A stretch of DNA of 64,000 nt, taken from assembly GCA_022712315.1 (NCBI GenBank), contig JALAGS010000116.1, forward strand, positions 1-64,000. The letters are read 5' to 3'. Numbering within the stretch: the first letter of the stretch is position 1; every line of letters begins with the position of its first letter. The notes under the pieces are model-generated. The model was not told where the DNA came from and did not search any database. It was given only the letters and a program-made list of their open reading frames with translations. Positions 9,761-18,501 of this stretch are shown here, one piece after another. This DNA comes from Sphingobacterium sp. (GTDB lineage: Bacteria > Bacteroidota > Bacteroidia > Sphingobacteriales > Sphingobacteriaceae). The translations under genes and the position numbers were made by a program.

Positions 9761-9778
9761 TTCCTATTGAATTAGGAA
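9761..9778 (+). other. Small nested hairpins in the symporter-galM spacer
   Basis: The 90 bp spacer holds TTCCTA/TAGGAA (6 bp stem, 9761-9778) nested inside a distant pair CCATCGG (9731-9737) and CCGATGG (9791-9797). No promoter consensus was seen, so read-through into the next gene is expected. Confidence 0.3.
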
Positions 9779-9815
9779 GCCTCCATCAGACCGATGGAAC
9801 AAAACTTAATTGCAG

Positions 9816-10964
9816 ATGAATAAGAAAATTATTATTGGTTTGTTGACTTGTGCTTCATTAGCTTACGGCTGCCAGTCTTCATCAACTCAAAATAAGCAGG
9901 CGGCAGCGTTGGCTGATTCTGCTTCCGGCCAAGCTTTCGATAGCCAGATCGATGGTAAAGAGGTTAAACTGTTCCAGCTCAGAAATGACAAACTTGCCAT
10001 AACTTTGACAAACTATGGTGCCCGCCTGGTAAGTTTAAAAGTCCCCAATAAGGACGGGAAAGTGACTGATGTGATTTTGGGTTATGATTCAGCCAAAGAA
10101 TATAAGGATAACTATAATAATTTTTACGGCGCAATTGTGGGGCGTTATGGTAATCGGATTGGTAAAGCTTCTTTCAAACTGAATGGCGAAGTGTATGTGC
10201 TTGAAAAGAATGATGGAGAGAATTCACTTCATGGCGGTACCAATGGGGTATACAACAAGGTATGGGATGTGATTAGCAATACTGAAACATCGATCACACT
10301 GGCCTATACTTCACCTGATAAAGAAGCAGGCTATCCCGGAACGGTTAAGATGGAGGTTACCTATACGCTGGAGGAAAATGGAGGTCTGGCTATAAGCTAT
10401 CAGGCAACGACGGATAAGGAGACGGTCTTAAATCTAACTAACCACGCTTATTTCAATCTGAATGGAGCTGGTGATTCTTCGATTTTAGATCACGAGCTTC
10501 AGATCGATGCAAAAGCAATTACCGAAGTGGACAATACCTTGATCCCAACAGGAAAGAGCTTGCCTGTAGGGGGTACAGCATTCGACTTTACAAAACCCAT
10601 ACTCGTTGGTGCTCATATAGAAGATGAAAATGCACAATTGAAGATCGGAAAAGGTTATGATCATAATTTTGAACTTAACAAGAAGGATGGCTTTCAAAAA
10701 GTGGCATGGGTGTATGCTGCAAAGACGGGTATCCAAATGGAGGTTTTTACGACTGAGCCAGGTCTGCAATTTTACAGCGGTAATTTTATGAAGGACTCAG
10801 ATCCAAAAGGAAAAGAAGGGAAAGTCTATCCATTTCGTTCAGCATTTTGCCTGGAAACACAGCATTTTCCTGATGCGCCAAATCATCCCAATTTTGCATC
10901 AACGGTCTTGAAGCCCGGAGAAAAATATAGTTCAAAAACAACTTATCGATTTAGTGTCAAATAA
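9816..10964 (+). CDS. galM: Aldose 1-epimerase (mutarotase), exported lipoprotein
   Basis: Catalyses interconversion of alpha and beta anomers of aldoses, so released arabinose or galactose is supplied in the anomer the transporter or isomerase prefers. The N-terminus IIIGLLTCASLAYGCQSS is a lipoprotein signal with the lipidated Cys near residue 19, so the enzyme is extracytoplasmic, as often in Bacteroidota. Family marks are LTNYGARLVSLKVPNKDGK, NNFYGAIVGRYGNRI, GENSLHGG, LTNHAYFNL (catalytic His) and a C-terminal LETQHFPDAPNH with the catalytic Glu. The 382-residue length is normal. The ATG at 9816 is preferred over the TTG two codons earlier. It ends 13 bp before the GH51 gene. Confidence 0.95.
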   Translation: MNKKIIIGLLTCASLAYGCQSSSTQNKQAAALADSASGQAFDSQIDGKEVKLFQLRNDKLAITLTNYGARLVSLKVPNKDGKVTDVILGYDSAKEYKDNYNNFYGAIVGRYGNRIGKASFKLNGEVYVLEKNDGENSLHGGTNGVYNKVWDVISNTETSITLAYTSPDKEAGYPGTVKMEVTYTLEENGGLAISYQATTDKETVLNLTNHAYFNLNGAGDSSILDHELQIDAKAITEVDNTLIPTGKSLPVGGTAFDFTKPILVGAHIEDENAQLKIGKGYDHNFELNKKDGFQKVAWVYAAKTGIQMEVFTTEPGLQFYSGNFMKDSDPKGKEGKVYPFRSAFCLETQHFPDAPNHPNFASTVLKPGEKYSSKTTYRFSVK

Positions 10965-10977
10965 TAAAGTCTATATC

Positions 10978-12519
10978 ATGAAATTAAGATTAAAACTAGG
11001 CGTTGCTTTTACGCTAATCAATGGATTGTTGTATGGACAGAGTAGCGTAAGATTGGAAACCGCACCGCAGGAACAGATTATCAGTCGGCATATCTATGGG
11101 CACTTTGCAGAGCATTTGGGGCGCTGTATATATGATGGTTTCTATGTCGGTGAGAAAAATGACTCGATTCCACATGCTGATGGCATTCGTAAGGATGTGA
11201 TTGAAGCACTTAAGAATTTGAATATTCCCAATTTACGATGGCCAGGGGGCTGTTTTGCCGATACTTATCATTGGAAGGATGGAGTCGGACCTAAAGCAAA
11301 ACGTCCTGCTATCGTAAACAACTGGTGGGGAGGCGTGACGGAAGATAATTCTTTTGGTACACACGATTTTCTTAATATGTGTGAATTACTGGGGGCAGAA
11401 CCTTATCTAGCTGGTAATGTGGGGAGCGGTGAAGTGCAGGAGCTTGCCGACTGGGTTCAATACGTGAATTTTAAGGGAGAAAGTCCCATGTCGGATTGGC
11501 GACGAAAAAATGGTAGGCAGGAACCTTGGAAAGTGAAATTCTGGGGTGTGGGAAATGAAGCCTGGGGCTGTGGCGGCAATATGACCGCTGATTATTATAC
11601 AGACATTTACCGTAAATACGCCACGTTTATGTCGGATTGGACCAATGGGAGTGGCTTATATCGAATCGCTTCTGGAGCCAATAGTGCTGATTACAATTGG
11701 ACGGAGACCTTGATGAAGAAAATTCCGGCTGGTTTGATGAAAGGTATGGGGCTTCACCATTATGCCGTGATCAACTGGGATAAAAAGGGCTCTGCAACGG
11801 CCTACTCGGAAGAGGAGTATTTCAAAACCATGAAATCAGCTTGGTTTATGAATGAGCTGGTGGAAAAGAATATTGCCATTATGGACAAATACGATCCCAA
11901 AGGGCTTGTGGATCTGATTGTAGATGAATGGGGAGGCTGGTATGAAGTGGAGCCTGGTACGAATCCGGGTTTTCTCTATCAACAAAATACCATGCGTGAT
12001 GCCATGATTGCTGGAATGACCCTGAATATTTTTAACAACCATGCCCGTCGCGTGAAGATGGCCAATCTGGCACAAGCAGTCAATGTATTGCAGGCTGTTA
12101 TTTTGACAAAGGGGAAGAGTATGATTTTAACGCCAACTTATCATGTAATGGAAATGTATAAGGTACATCAGGATGCGAAATTAATTCCGATCTCTCTTCA
12201 ATCAACCGATCTGGAATTTAAAAATGAGAAAATTCCTGCTGTGTCTGTTTCCGCATCACAAGATAAACAAGGACGTACACATATTTCCTTGGTGAATATT
12301 GATCCAAAAAAGAAGAATAAGATACAAGTAGATTTGGGGGCATTGAAGGCTGGAAGAGTAACAGGTAGAATACTCACGGCTGAGCATCTGCGCGATTATA
12401 ATTCGTTCGAGAAACCCACCACAATTACACCGGTTGTGTACAATAAAGCAAAGCTTGTGAATGGTACAATTGAAGTCGAAATTCCGGCATTTTCAGTTAT
12501 TGTATTGGAATTAATATAA
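10978..12519 (+). CDS. Alpha-L-arabinofuranosidase, GH51 (single-domain type)
   Basis: Exported retaining enzyme that removes alpha-L-arabinofuranosyl residues from arabinan, arabinoxylan or pectic side chains. A short signal peptide (LGVAFTLINGLLYGQ) precedes the GH51 start SRHIYGHFAEHLGRCIYDG. The TIM barrel shows NLRWPGGCFADTYHW, the acid/base Glu in WGVGNEAWGCGG (about residue 194) and the nucleophile Glu in IVDEWGGWYE (about 317). A C-terminal beta-sandwich completes the 513 residues, normal for the compact GH51 group. The ORF track begins at an upstream GTG overlapping galM; the ATG at 10978 gives a proper signal peptide. Its products feed the symporter encoded upstream. Confidence 0.96.
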   Translation: MKLRLKLGVAFTLINGLLYGQSSVRLETAPQEQIISRHIYGHFAEHLGRCIYDGFYVGEKNDSIPHADGIRKDVIEALKNLNIPNLRWPGGCFADTYHWKDGVGPKAKRPAIVNNWWGGVTEDNSFGTHDFLNMCELLGAEPYLAGNVGSGEVQELADWVQYVNFKGESPMSDWRRKNGRQEPWKVKFWGVGNEAWGCGGNMTADYYTDIYRKYATFMSDWTNGSGLYRIASGANSADYNWTETLMKKIPAGLMKGMGLHHYAVINWDKKGSATAYSEEEYFKTMKSAWFMNELVEKNIAIMDKYDPKGLVDLIVDEWGGWYEVEPGTNPGFLYQQNTMRDAMIAGMTLNIFNNHARRVKMANLAQAVNVLQAVILTKGKSMILTPTYHVMEMYKVHQDAKLIPISLQSTDLEFKNEKIPAVSVSASQDKQGRTHISLVNIDPKKKNKIQVDLGALKAGRVTGRILTAEHLRDYNSFEKPTTITPVVYNKAKLVNGTIEVEIPAFSVIVLELI

Positions 12520-12670
12520 GGTAATGTGAATACCCTGATTGATTTAAAATTCAGGATCATATAACCGAATGTACCGAGTTTATTTATACCATCGAAAATA
12601 TGGGGGGGACATACCGCTAATGCGGCATGAATACCTATGTGATTCAAAATTAATGAATAGATAATTAAAG

Positions 12671-14632
12671 ATGAAGAAAGTTGTATCGTTGATGCTAGTG
12701 CTAGCGAGTTTAGGCTTTTCAGTTGTGGCGCAGTCACCAATTGAGTTAAATATACAGTTAGATAAACCTACAGGCAACGTATCGCCACACATGTGGGGAG
12801 TTTTTTTTGAGGACATCAATCTTGGCGCAGACGGAGGAATCTACGCTGAATTGGTGAAGAATAGATCATTTGAGTTTGATCAGCCCTGGATGGGCTGGAA
12901 AAAGCTCGAAAATGGCGCTGAGGGTACCTATCTTTTGCTAAACGATAGTAAGCGTAAAGGCAACAACCGTTATTTGAGGCTAAATAACGCTGCTAATCTG
13001 AAGTTAGGGCTACAAAACGAAGGATTTAGAGGAATGGGCGTGAAAACGGGCGCAGCATATGAGTTTTCTTTACAGTACCTAAGTGCAGCTCCGGGAATGA
13101 AAATCCATGTTGAACTACTCGATGAACAGAATAAGGTTATTGGGGCCGCTGAACTTCCTCTTGCTCCAGTCTCCTCTTGGTCAGAAGCGGCTGTCAAATT
13201 TCCTGTAACGAAAACAACTGACAAGGCGAAATTAAATGTTTGGTTTACGGGAGTAGGTACGTTAGATGTCGATATGCTGTCGTTATTTCCAGTGGATACT
13301 TGGAAAGGAAGGCCAAAGGGTTTACGAAAAGATATGGTTCAGATGCTAGCCGATATGAAGCCTGGATTTATCCGTTTTCCGGGAGGCTGTATTGTTGAAG
13401 GAAAAGATTTGGCCAATCGGTTTCAGTGGAAAAAAACAGTAGGACCAATAACAGAACGGGAGTTGATTATCAACCGATGGAATACCGAGTTTAGTCATCG
13501 TTTGACACCAGATTATTTTCAGACCTTTGGTTTAGGATTTTATGAATACTTTTTGCTGGCAGAGGATATTGGCGCATCTCCGGTTCCCATTCTTAATTGC
13601 GGCATGGCCTGTCAATTTAATACGGCAGAACTTGTGCCCTTGGACGAACTTGAAACGTATGTTCAAGATGCGCTGGATCTGATTGAGTTTGCCAATGGCT
13701 CAACAGTTACAAAATGGGGGAAATTACGTGCGGATATGGGACATCCAGAACCTTTTAACCTCAAAATGCTGGGGGTTGGAAATGAAAATTGGGGGCCTCA
13801 ATATATCGAAAGGTTGGCTGTCTTCAAGAAAGCGCTGAACGAAAAGTATCCAGAAATCAAAATTATTGCCAGTTCGGGAACGGATCCCGAAGGAGATCGC
13901 TTTGATTTCTTAAATGATAAGCTACGGGCGATGAATATCAATATCATTGATGAACATTATTACCGTCCACCATCCTGGTTTCTCTCGAGTGCCAGCCGTT
14001 ATGACAATTACGACAGAAATGGGGCGAAAATTTTCGCAGGGGAATATGCCTCGCATGCCACGCGGCCAAATGGTCCCGGGAAAAGTACTTGGGAGGCGGC
14101 GCTTTCCGAGGCAGCTTTCATGACTGGTCTAGAACGAAATGGCGACGTAGTTGAGATGGCATCTTATGCGCCCTTGTTCGGTCATGTCGATGGATGGCAA
14201 TGGTCACCGGATTTAATTTGGGTTGATAATTTACAAGTATATGGAACACCCAGCTACCAGGTACAGAAATTATATGCGACCAATAAAGGGACAAGTATTG
14301 TTCCGATCAAACGGAATGGTGAATCCGTAGCTGGAAAAGATAGCCTATATGCTTCGGCAGTATATGATTCGGCATCCCAGCAGCTCATTGTGAAAGTTGT
14401 CAATTACAATAGTAAGCCCATGAAACTGAATCTCGATGTGGATTCGAAGAAGAAATTGGCTACGATGGCAGAGAAAATCACTTTGGCCAATGCCGACCTA
14501 AACGTAAGTAACAGTCTCAAAGAACCATTGAATATTCGTCCAAAACAAAGCACGGTAACGTATAAGGGGAAAAGGATTGTTGAAACATTTGAACCTTATT
14601 CCTTGACTTTGATAAAATTGACCGTGAAATAA
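12671..14632 (+). CDS. Alpha-L-arabinofuranosidase, GH51 (long form with carbohydrate-binding-like domain)
   Basis: Second exported GH51 arabinofuranosidase, 653 residues. A clear signal peptide (VVSLMLVLASLGFSVVAQ) is followed by SPHMWGVFFEDINLGADGGIYAELVKNRSFEF. A beta-sandwich insert resembling a CBM4/9-type module (about residues 75-210) precedes the catalytic barrel. FIRFPGGCIVEG, the acid/base Glu in LGVGNENWGPQ (about 375) and the nucleophile Glu in IFAGEYASHA (about 457) are intact. It differs from the neighbouring GH51 in architecture and active-site context, so the two probably act on different linkages or polymers. The 150 bp upstream spacer has only short imperfect repeats. The GH43 gene follows after 1 nt, implying translational coupling. 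Confidence 0.95.
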   Translation: MKKVVSLMLVLASLGFSVVAQSPIELNIQLDKPTGNVSPHMWGVFFEDINLGADGGIYAELVKNRSFEFDQPWMGWKKLENGAEGTYLLLNDSKRKGNNRYLRLNNAANLKLGLQNEGFRGMGVKTGAAYEFSLQYLSAAPGMKIHVELLDEQNKVIGAAELPLAPVSSWSEAAVKFPVTKTTDKAKLNVWFTGVGTLDVDMLSLFPVDTWKGRPKGLRKDMVQMLADMKPGFIRFPGGCIVEGKDLANRFQWKKTVGPITERELIINRWNTEFSHRLTPDYFQTFGLGFYEYFLLAEDIGASPVPILNCGMACQFNTAELVPLDELETYVQDALDLIEFANGSTVTKWGKLRADMGHPEPFNLKMLGVGNENWGPQYIERLAVFKKALNEKYPEIKIIASSGTDPEGDRFDFLNDKLRAMNINIIDEHYYRPPSWFLSSASRYDNYDRNGAKIFAGEYASHATRPNGPGKSTWEAALSEAAFMTGLERNGDVVEMASYAPLFGHVDGWQWSPDLIWVDNLQVYGTPSYQVQKLYATNKGTSIVPIKRNGESVAGKDSLYASAVYDSASQQLIVKVVNYNSKPMKLNLDVDSKKKLATMAEKITLANADLNVSNSLKEPLNIRPKQSTVTYKGKRIVETFEPYSLTLIKLTVK

Positions 14633-14633
14633 G

Positions 14634-15686
14634 ATGAATATCCGCATACTCTTTTTCATTACCGTGATTTTATTGGTGAATAATTTGTCTGCACAGGTAA
14701 AGGAATCGGATCTGGCCGCTTATCTAATGGTTTATTTTAAGGATGAAAGCCATGGTCTATATATTGCAGTCAGTCAGGATGGCTATTCTTTCACCGATGT
14801 CAATAAGGGTAAGCCGATTATTGCCGGTGATAGTATTGCACAGCAGAAAGGCATTCGAGATCCCTATATCATGCGTGGAAAGGATGGTTATTTTTATATG
14901 GTCATGACGGATTTACACATCTACGGACAAAAACGTGGTTATAGAAATACGGAATGGGAGCGAGACGGTGCCGCATTTGGCTGGGGCAACAACCGTGGTA
15001 TTGTCTTAATGAAATCGACTGATTTAATTCTGTGGACCCATAAGGAGCTCTACTTAGAGAAGGCCTTTACAGGCTGGGAAAATGTAGGCTCCTTTTGGGC
15101 ACCCGAACTCATCTATGATGATCGTACTGGTAAAATGATGATCTATTTTACAATGCGGTTTGGCAATGGGCTGAATCAGCTTTATTATGCCTATCTGAAC
15201 AAAGAATTTACGGCTTTTGCATCTGAACCACAGTTATTGTTTCAATATCCCAAAGCAAATAAAAATTATATCGATGGGGATATCACGAAAGTGGGTAATA
15301 AGTACCATCTTTTTTATGTTGCCCACGATGGTGTCCCAGGTATTAAGCAAGCTGTTTCAGATTATCCGAATGGCCCCTATCAATATGATGATCGTTTTTA
15401 TGATCCGGAGCCAGCGGCTTGCGAAGCTCCGAATGTCTGGAAAAGGATAGGGGAAAATAAATGGGTGTTAATGTATGATATCTATGGGATATCGCCGCAT
15501 AATTTTGGTTTCAGTGAAACCACAGATTTCAAAAATTTTGTCGATTTGGGACGTTTTAATGAAGGGAAAATGAAATCCACTAATTTTACTTCCCCTAAAC
15601 ATGGGGCGGTAATCCCTATAACAAGACAGGAACTGGAGCGACTTGCAAATCATTGGGGATTGAACTTATCTTCCATAAAAAAATAA
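14634..15686 (+). CDS. Glycoside hydrolase family 43, probable arabinosidase
   Basis: Exported five-bladed beta-propeller inverting enzyme, 350 residues, with the signal peptide ILFFITVILLVNNLSAQ. The mature start AAYLMVYFKDESHGLYIAVSQDGYSF is typical of a Bacteroidota GH43 group. GIRDPYI (about residue 76) provides the pKa-modulating Asp, WAPELIYDD follows, and CEAPNVWK (about 264) provides the acid Glu. Given the operon, arabinofuranose or arabinan oligosaccharides are the likely substrates, but GH43 also contains xylosidases and galactanases, so specificity is open. Last gene of the ara operon; a hairpin follows before the convergent minus-strand gene. Confidence 0.9.
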   Translation: MNIRILFFITVILLVNNLSAQVKESDLAAYLMVYFKDESHGLYIAVSQDGYSFTDVNKGKPIIAGDSIAQQKGIRDPYIMRGKDGYFYMVMTDLHIYGQKRGYRNTEWERDGAAFGWGNNRGIVLMKSTDLILWTHKELYLEKAFTGWENVGSFWAPELIYDDRTGKMMIYFTMRFGNGLNQLYYAYLNKEFTAFASEPQLLFQYPKANKNYIDGDITKVGNKYHLFYVAHDGVPGIKQAVSDYPNGPYQYDDRFYDPEPAACEAPNVWKRIGENKWVLMYDIYGISPHNFGFSETTDFKNFVDLGRFNEGKMKSTNFTSPKHGAVIPITRQELERLANHWGLNLSSIKK

Positions 15687-15717
15687 ATGCTTTTCTGTAT
15701 GCGGGGCACTTATTTTT

Positions 15718-15740
15718 GGAGGAATAGTACGCTATCCTCC
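15718..15740. terminator. Hairpin between convergent genes, candidate bidirectional terminator
   Basis: GGAGGAATAG (15718-15727), loop TACG, then CTATCCTCC (15732-15740) forms a 9 bp stem with one bulged A. The UACG tetraloop belongs to the very stable UNCG class. It lies in the 106 bp between the converging GH43 and DUF294 genes. T-runs are weak on both sides. Confidence 0.5.
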
Positions 15741-15792
15741 GTTTCTGGGGTAGAGACTGAAGCGATCAGAAAGTTCCGGTGGTATTCGGTCT

Positions 15793-17706
15793 TTAGCCAA
15801 ATAAATTACTGGTAAATTTCAGTTTAATGCCCAATTGGAAATTATTGATTGTCTTAAATATTTCTTTGATCGTTGCCTTTTCGATGTTTGTTAAACTATC
15901 GATTGGCACATAGTTATTTGGACTTAATTTAGCGATACGGATCTGATTAGCCTGATTTTTTAAACGGATCGACATCAAATAATAATAGGATTGGTTTAAT
16001 TCCTCATACTGTTCCTGTGTGAAGATGCCCAGTTCAAGCAGCTGTTTCAACCTCCCACCGGTATTTTCTTCATAAATTCTGTTTTTAAGGGCATACACCC
16101 TGACTAAGTCAACAATGGGTGTCATTGCTTTTTTTATATTGAATACTTCAGATGAACCTATTGTCTGGGTTTTTATTGCTTTGAAAAATGTGAGCGGTGG
16201 TTCATATTGCAGCGCATTTTTTGCAATGAAAGTAAAAAAACGCTCATTTGGCTTTTGTAATTCGACATTGAGAAATTCTTTGAGTTGATCAATAATACCC
16301 TGGTCTCCATATAATCTTCTGCAATCGAAGAAGGTTGAAAATTTAATGGCATTTTCCGGAATACTTTCTTCAATCCACTTTTTATAGTTGTTTTTCCAAT
16401 GGGAGAGCGAATGTGTCCACTCTGGATTACTGGCCATATATCCGCCGGTGCAGTAACTGAAGCCAATGGTATTGAGGTGATCCGACACGCGACTGGCAAA
16501 ATTTAAAAAATATTCCCTGACGAGCTCACGGTGTTCATTTGCTTTGTCTTCATAGATAATTGCATTATCCTGATCCGTCATCAAAGTTTGTTCTTTCCTT
16601 CCTTCGCTACCTGTTACCATAAACACAAATTTTGCAGGTGGTTCGCCCATTTCCCCGATCACTTTTTCAATTACTTTAAGGGCAATACTGTCGGCAACGG
16701 TTGTAATGACCTGGTTCGCAATCTCGGCATTTACACCCCTACCGAGCAATTGGTGAATAATCTCAGGAACATTATTCCATTTTTCACGCAATTCATCCAA
16801 TGTTTCTGCGAGTTTAACCGATTGAATAAATACGAGGGGAGACTGCCCTTGTTCACTCAATAGCCGATTTCGGCTCAGGAAGCCGATATAATTGCCTTCT
16901 TTCTCAACAAGGAGGTATCTCGATTTCGTGCGGAACATCATCAGTACAGCCTCGTAAAGATAAGCCTGATCGGAAATACTAACAATGGGGTTATCCATTA
17001 CCTGAGCGATAGCTTGTGACGCCGGGATTTGTTTTGCTACAACATTGTCTCTTAGCGTAATATCGGTCGCGTAACCGATGATGTTACCTTTGTCTTTGAT
17101 AAAAATGCAGCTAACCTTGTGCTTGGCCATGGTTTGTGCGACCTCGAAAATAGGCGTTTCGGGGGGACAAGAAACAATATCTTTGTAGGTGATATGTTCG
17201 ATTTTTCGCGAATAAAGCTGGTCTGCAGCAAAATAGCTTTCTTCAAAAGATGCCGGTGATTTGACGAAATGGGAAAATTCCTCATCCAACATTCTTTTTC
17301 CAAACGAGCTGGTGAAAAAATGGAAAAACTCTTCATTCGCATTGCAGAGTTCAATAAAGTCTTTTCGAGGTAAACGATAAATAACTGTACCTTTTTTGGC
17401 AAGGACCGACTTTAGAGCCTTGGTTCGGTTCAATAAAACTGATATGCCGCCAAAGCAATAGGGTTTATGGTGGATTTCTACTAATCTTTTATTGTCTGAA
17501 ACGTCGAGAAAGAATGTTTCATATTCACCTTCGAAGATTAAATCAACACCATCCATGTCGGTTATGTTCTGCCGGTAGACTAAGGTATCTTTGGAAAAAC
17601 GATGTTCATTGAATCTGTCGACAATACTCAACTGTAGCGTTTCGGGTAGTATTTGAAATGGTTGAGTAGATTTCAGTAGGGATAGAATAGCGGCTGGATT
17701 TTTCAT
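15793..17706 (-). CDS. cNMP-binding/CBS-pair/DUF294 nucleotidyltransferase-like protein
   Basis: Cytoplasmic multidomain protein, 637 residues. An N-terminal cyclic-nucleotide-binding fold (about 1-140, with FEGEYETFFLD and CFGGISVLLNR) is followed by a CBS pair (about 185-300) and a DUF294 nucleotidyltransferase-like domain (VTGSEGRKEQTLMTDQDNA, about 365). A DUF294 C-terminal helical domain follows. The GS...DxD-like nucleotidyltransferase motif is intact. Substrate and product are unknown; a nucleotide-sensing, signalling role is usually proposed. The ORF track's start overlaps the upstream exonuclease gene; the ATG at 17706 (MKNPAAILSLLK) removes the overlap and leaves a 10 bp gap. In proteobacteria DUF294 proteins commonly neighbour a DnaQ-type exonuclease, as here. 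Confidence 0.88.
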   Translation of the reverse strand: MKNPAAILSLLKSTQPFQILPETLQLSIVDRFNEHRFSKDTLVYRQNITDMDGVDLIFEGEYETFFLDVSDNKRLVEIHHKPYCFGGISVLLNRTKALKSVLAKKGTVIYRLPRKDFIELCNANEEFFHFFTSSFGKRMLDEEFSHFVKSPASFEESYFAADQLYSRKIEHITYKDIVSCPPETPIFEVAQTMAKHKVSCIFIKDKGNIIGYATDITLRDNVVAKQIPASQAIAQVMDNPIVSISDQAYLYEAVLMMFRTKSRYLLVEKEGNYIGFLSRNRLLSEQGQSPLVFIQSVKLAETLDELREKWNNVPEIIHQLLGRGVNAEIANQVITTVADSIALKVIEKVIGEMGEPPAKFVFMVTGSEGRKEQTLMTDQDNAIIYEDKANEHRELVREYFLNFASRVSDHLNTIGFSYCTGGYMASNPEWTHSLSHWKNNYKKWIEESIPENAIKFSTFFDCRRLYGDQGIIDQLKEFLNVELQKPNERFFTFIAKNALQYEPPLTFFKAIKTQTIGSSEVFNIKKAMTPIVDLVRVYALKNRIYEENTGGRLKQLLELGIFTQEQYEELNQSYYYLMSIRLKNQANQIRIAKLSPNNYVPIDSLTNIEKATIKEIFKTINNFQLGIKLKFTSNLFG

Positions 17707-17716
17707 GAAAGTCGCG

Positions 17717-18337
17717 TTAAAAGATGTTATCGAATTGAGATTGTTGATTTCGTATATCCTGTTCAGATAATTCATTCTTTCGCATCATTTCAAAATAGCA
17801 TTTCGCGGTAATTTCGGCATCTTTTTCAGCATTATGCATGTCTGTCGCCTGGCTCGCGAACAATGTTTCATGTAGTGACGAAAGGGGAAGATGCACCATA
17901 TTCGGATTTCTAACGTATTTTTTGCTATGTAACAAGGTGCAAAAATAAGCTATGTTATGAAATGGAATGGCCAAATTGGATCGATAGAATTCGGCTGCTA
18001 AAACCTGCAGGTCAAATGAAAGAAAATGCCCGATAAGCTGTGGCTTATATTTTTTGAGGTCATGACTGAATTTCCGTAATACGTCTTTTTTCTTTTCACC
18101 ATATTTCATTAGAAAAGGTGGCGTCAATCCATGAATCTGTTCTGATGCAGGACTGATTGGTATTAACGGCTCGTAAATATATTTATTGGTTCGTTTAACT
18201 TCATTTTGTTCTTCGTCAAAAATAATCCAAGCCAATTGCAAGATATGGGGCCAGTTATCACTGTCCCTATAACTCTTGTTCCATTTTTTCGGTAAGCCAG
18301 ATGTTTCTGTATCCAGGAATAGCAAATATTTTTTCAA
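17717..18337 (-). CDS. DnaQ-like DEDDh 3'-5' exonuclease
   Basis: Cytoplasmic exonuclease-fold protein of 206 residues. The ExoI motif is LFLDTETSGLPKKW (Asp and Glu at residues 9 and 11). The ExoII motif is LIGHFLSFDLQVLAAEF (about 101). The ExoIII motif is DMHNAEKDAEITAKCYFE, with the His and Asp spaced as in DEDDh enzymes. It resembles the polymerase III epsilon/RNase T superfamily but lacks polymerase-binding or helicase parts, so the nucleic acid target is unknown. It is transcribed with the DUF294 gene 10 bp downstream, which suggests a functional pair. It is divergent from the pectin locus. Confidence 0.88.
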   Translation of the reverse strand: MKKYLLFLDTETSGLPKKWNKSYRDSDNWPHILQLAWIIFDEEQNEVKRTNKYIYEPLIPISPASEQIHGLTPPFLMKYGEKKKDVLRKFSHDLKKYKPQLIGHFLSFDLQVLAAEFYRSNLAIPFHNIAYFCTLLHSKKYVRNPNMVHLPLSSLHETLFASQATDMHNAEKDAEITAKCYFEMMRKNELSEQDIRNQQSQFDNIF

Positions 18338-18501
18338 TGAATTGTAGTTGAATGAATTCTAAAATACTAAAATAATCTAGTTAATAATAGATAAATCTCT
18401 ACTTGTAGAAGGATAACCTTTGTAAAAAACGAGATACTTTTTAAATTTTTAAAATTTTATATGTAAAATTGACATTTATTAGTGAATTAAAATAACCAAT
18501 T

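Noticed and set aside
12520-12670. Short repeats (CCTGA/TCAGG, CCGC/GCGG) between the two GH51 genes as a terminator or operator
   Set aside because: Stems are 4-5 bp with no T-run or dyad of note, and TCAGGAT here diverges from the shared 13-mer after seven bases.
17707-17775. N-terminal extension of the DUF294 protein
   Set aside because: It overlaps the exonuclease gene end; the internal ATG at 17706 leaves a normal 10 bp gap and keeps the cNMP domain whole.
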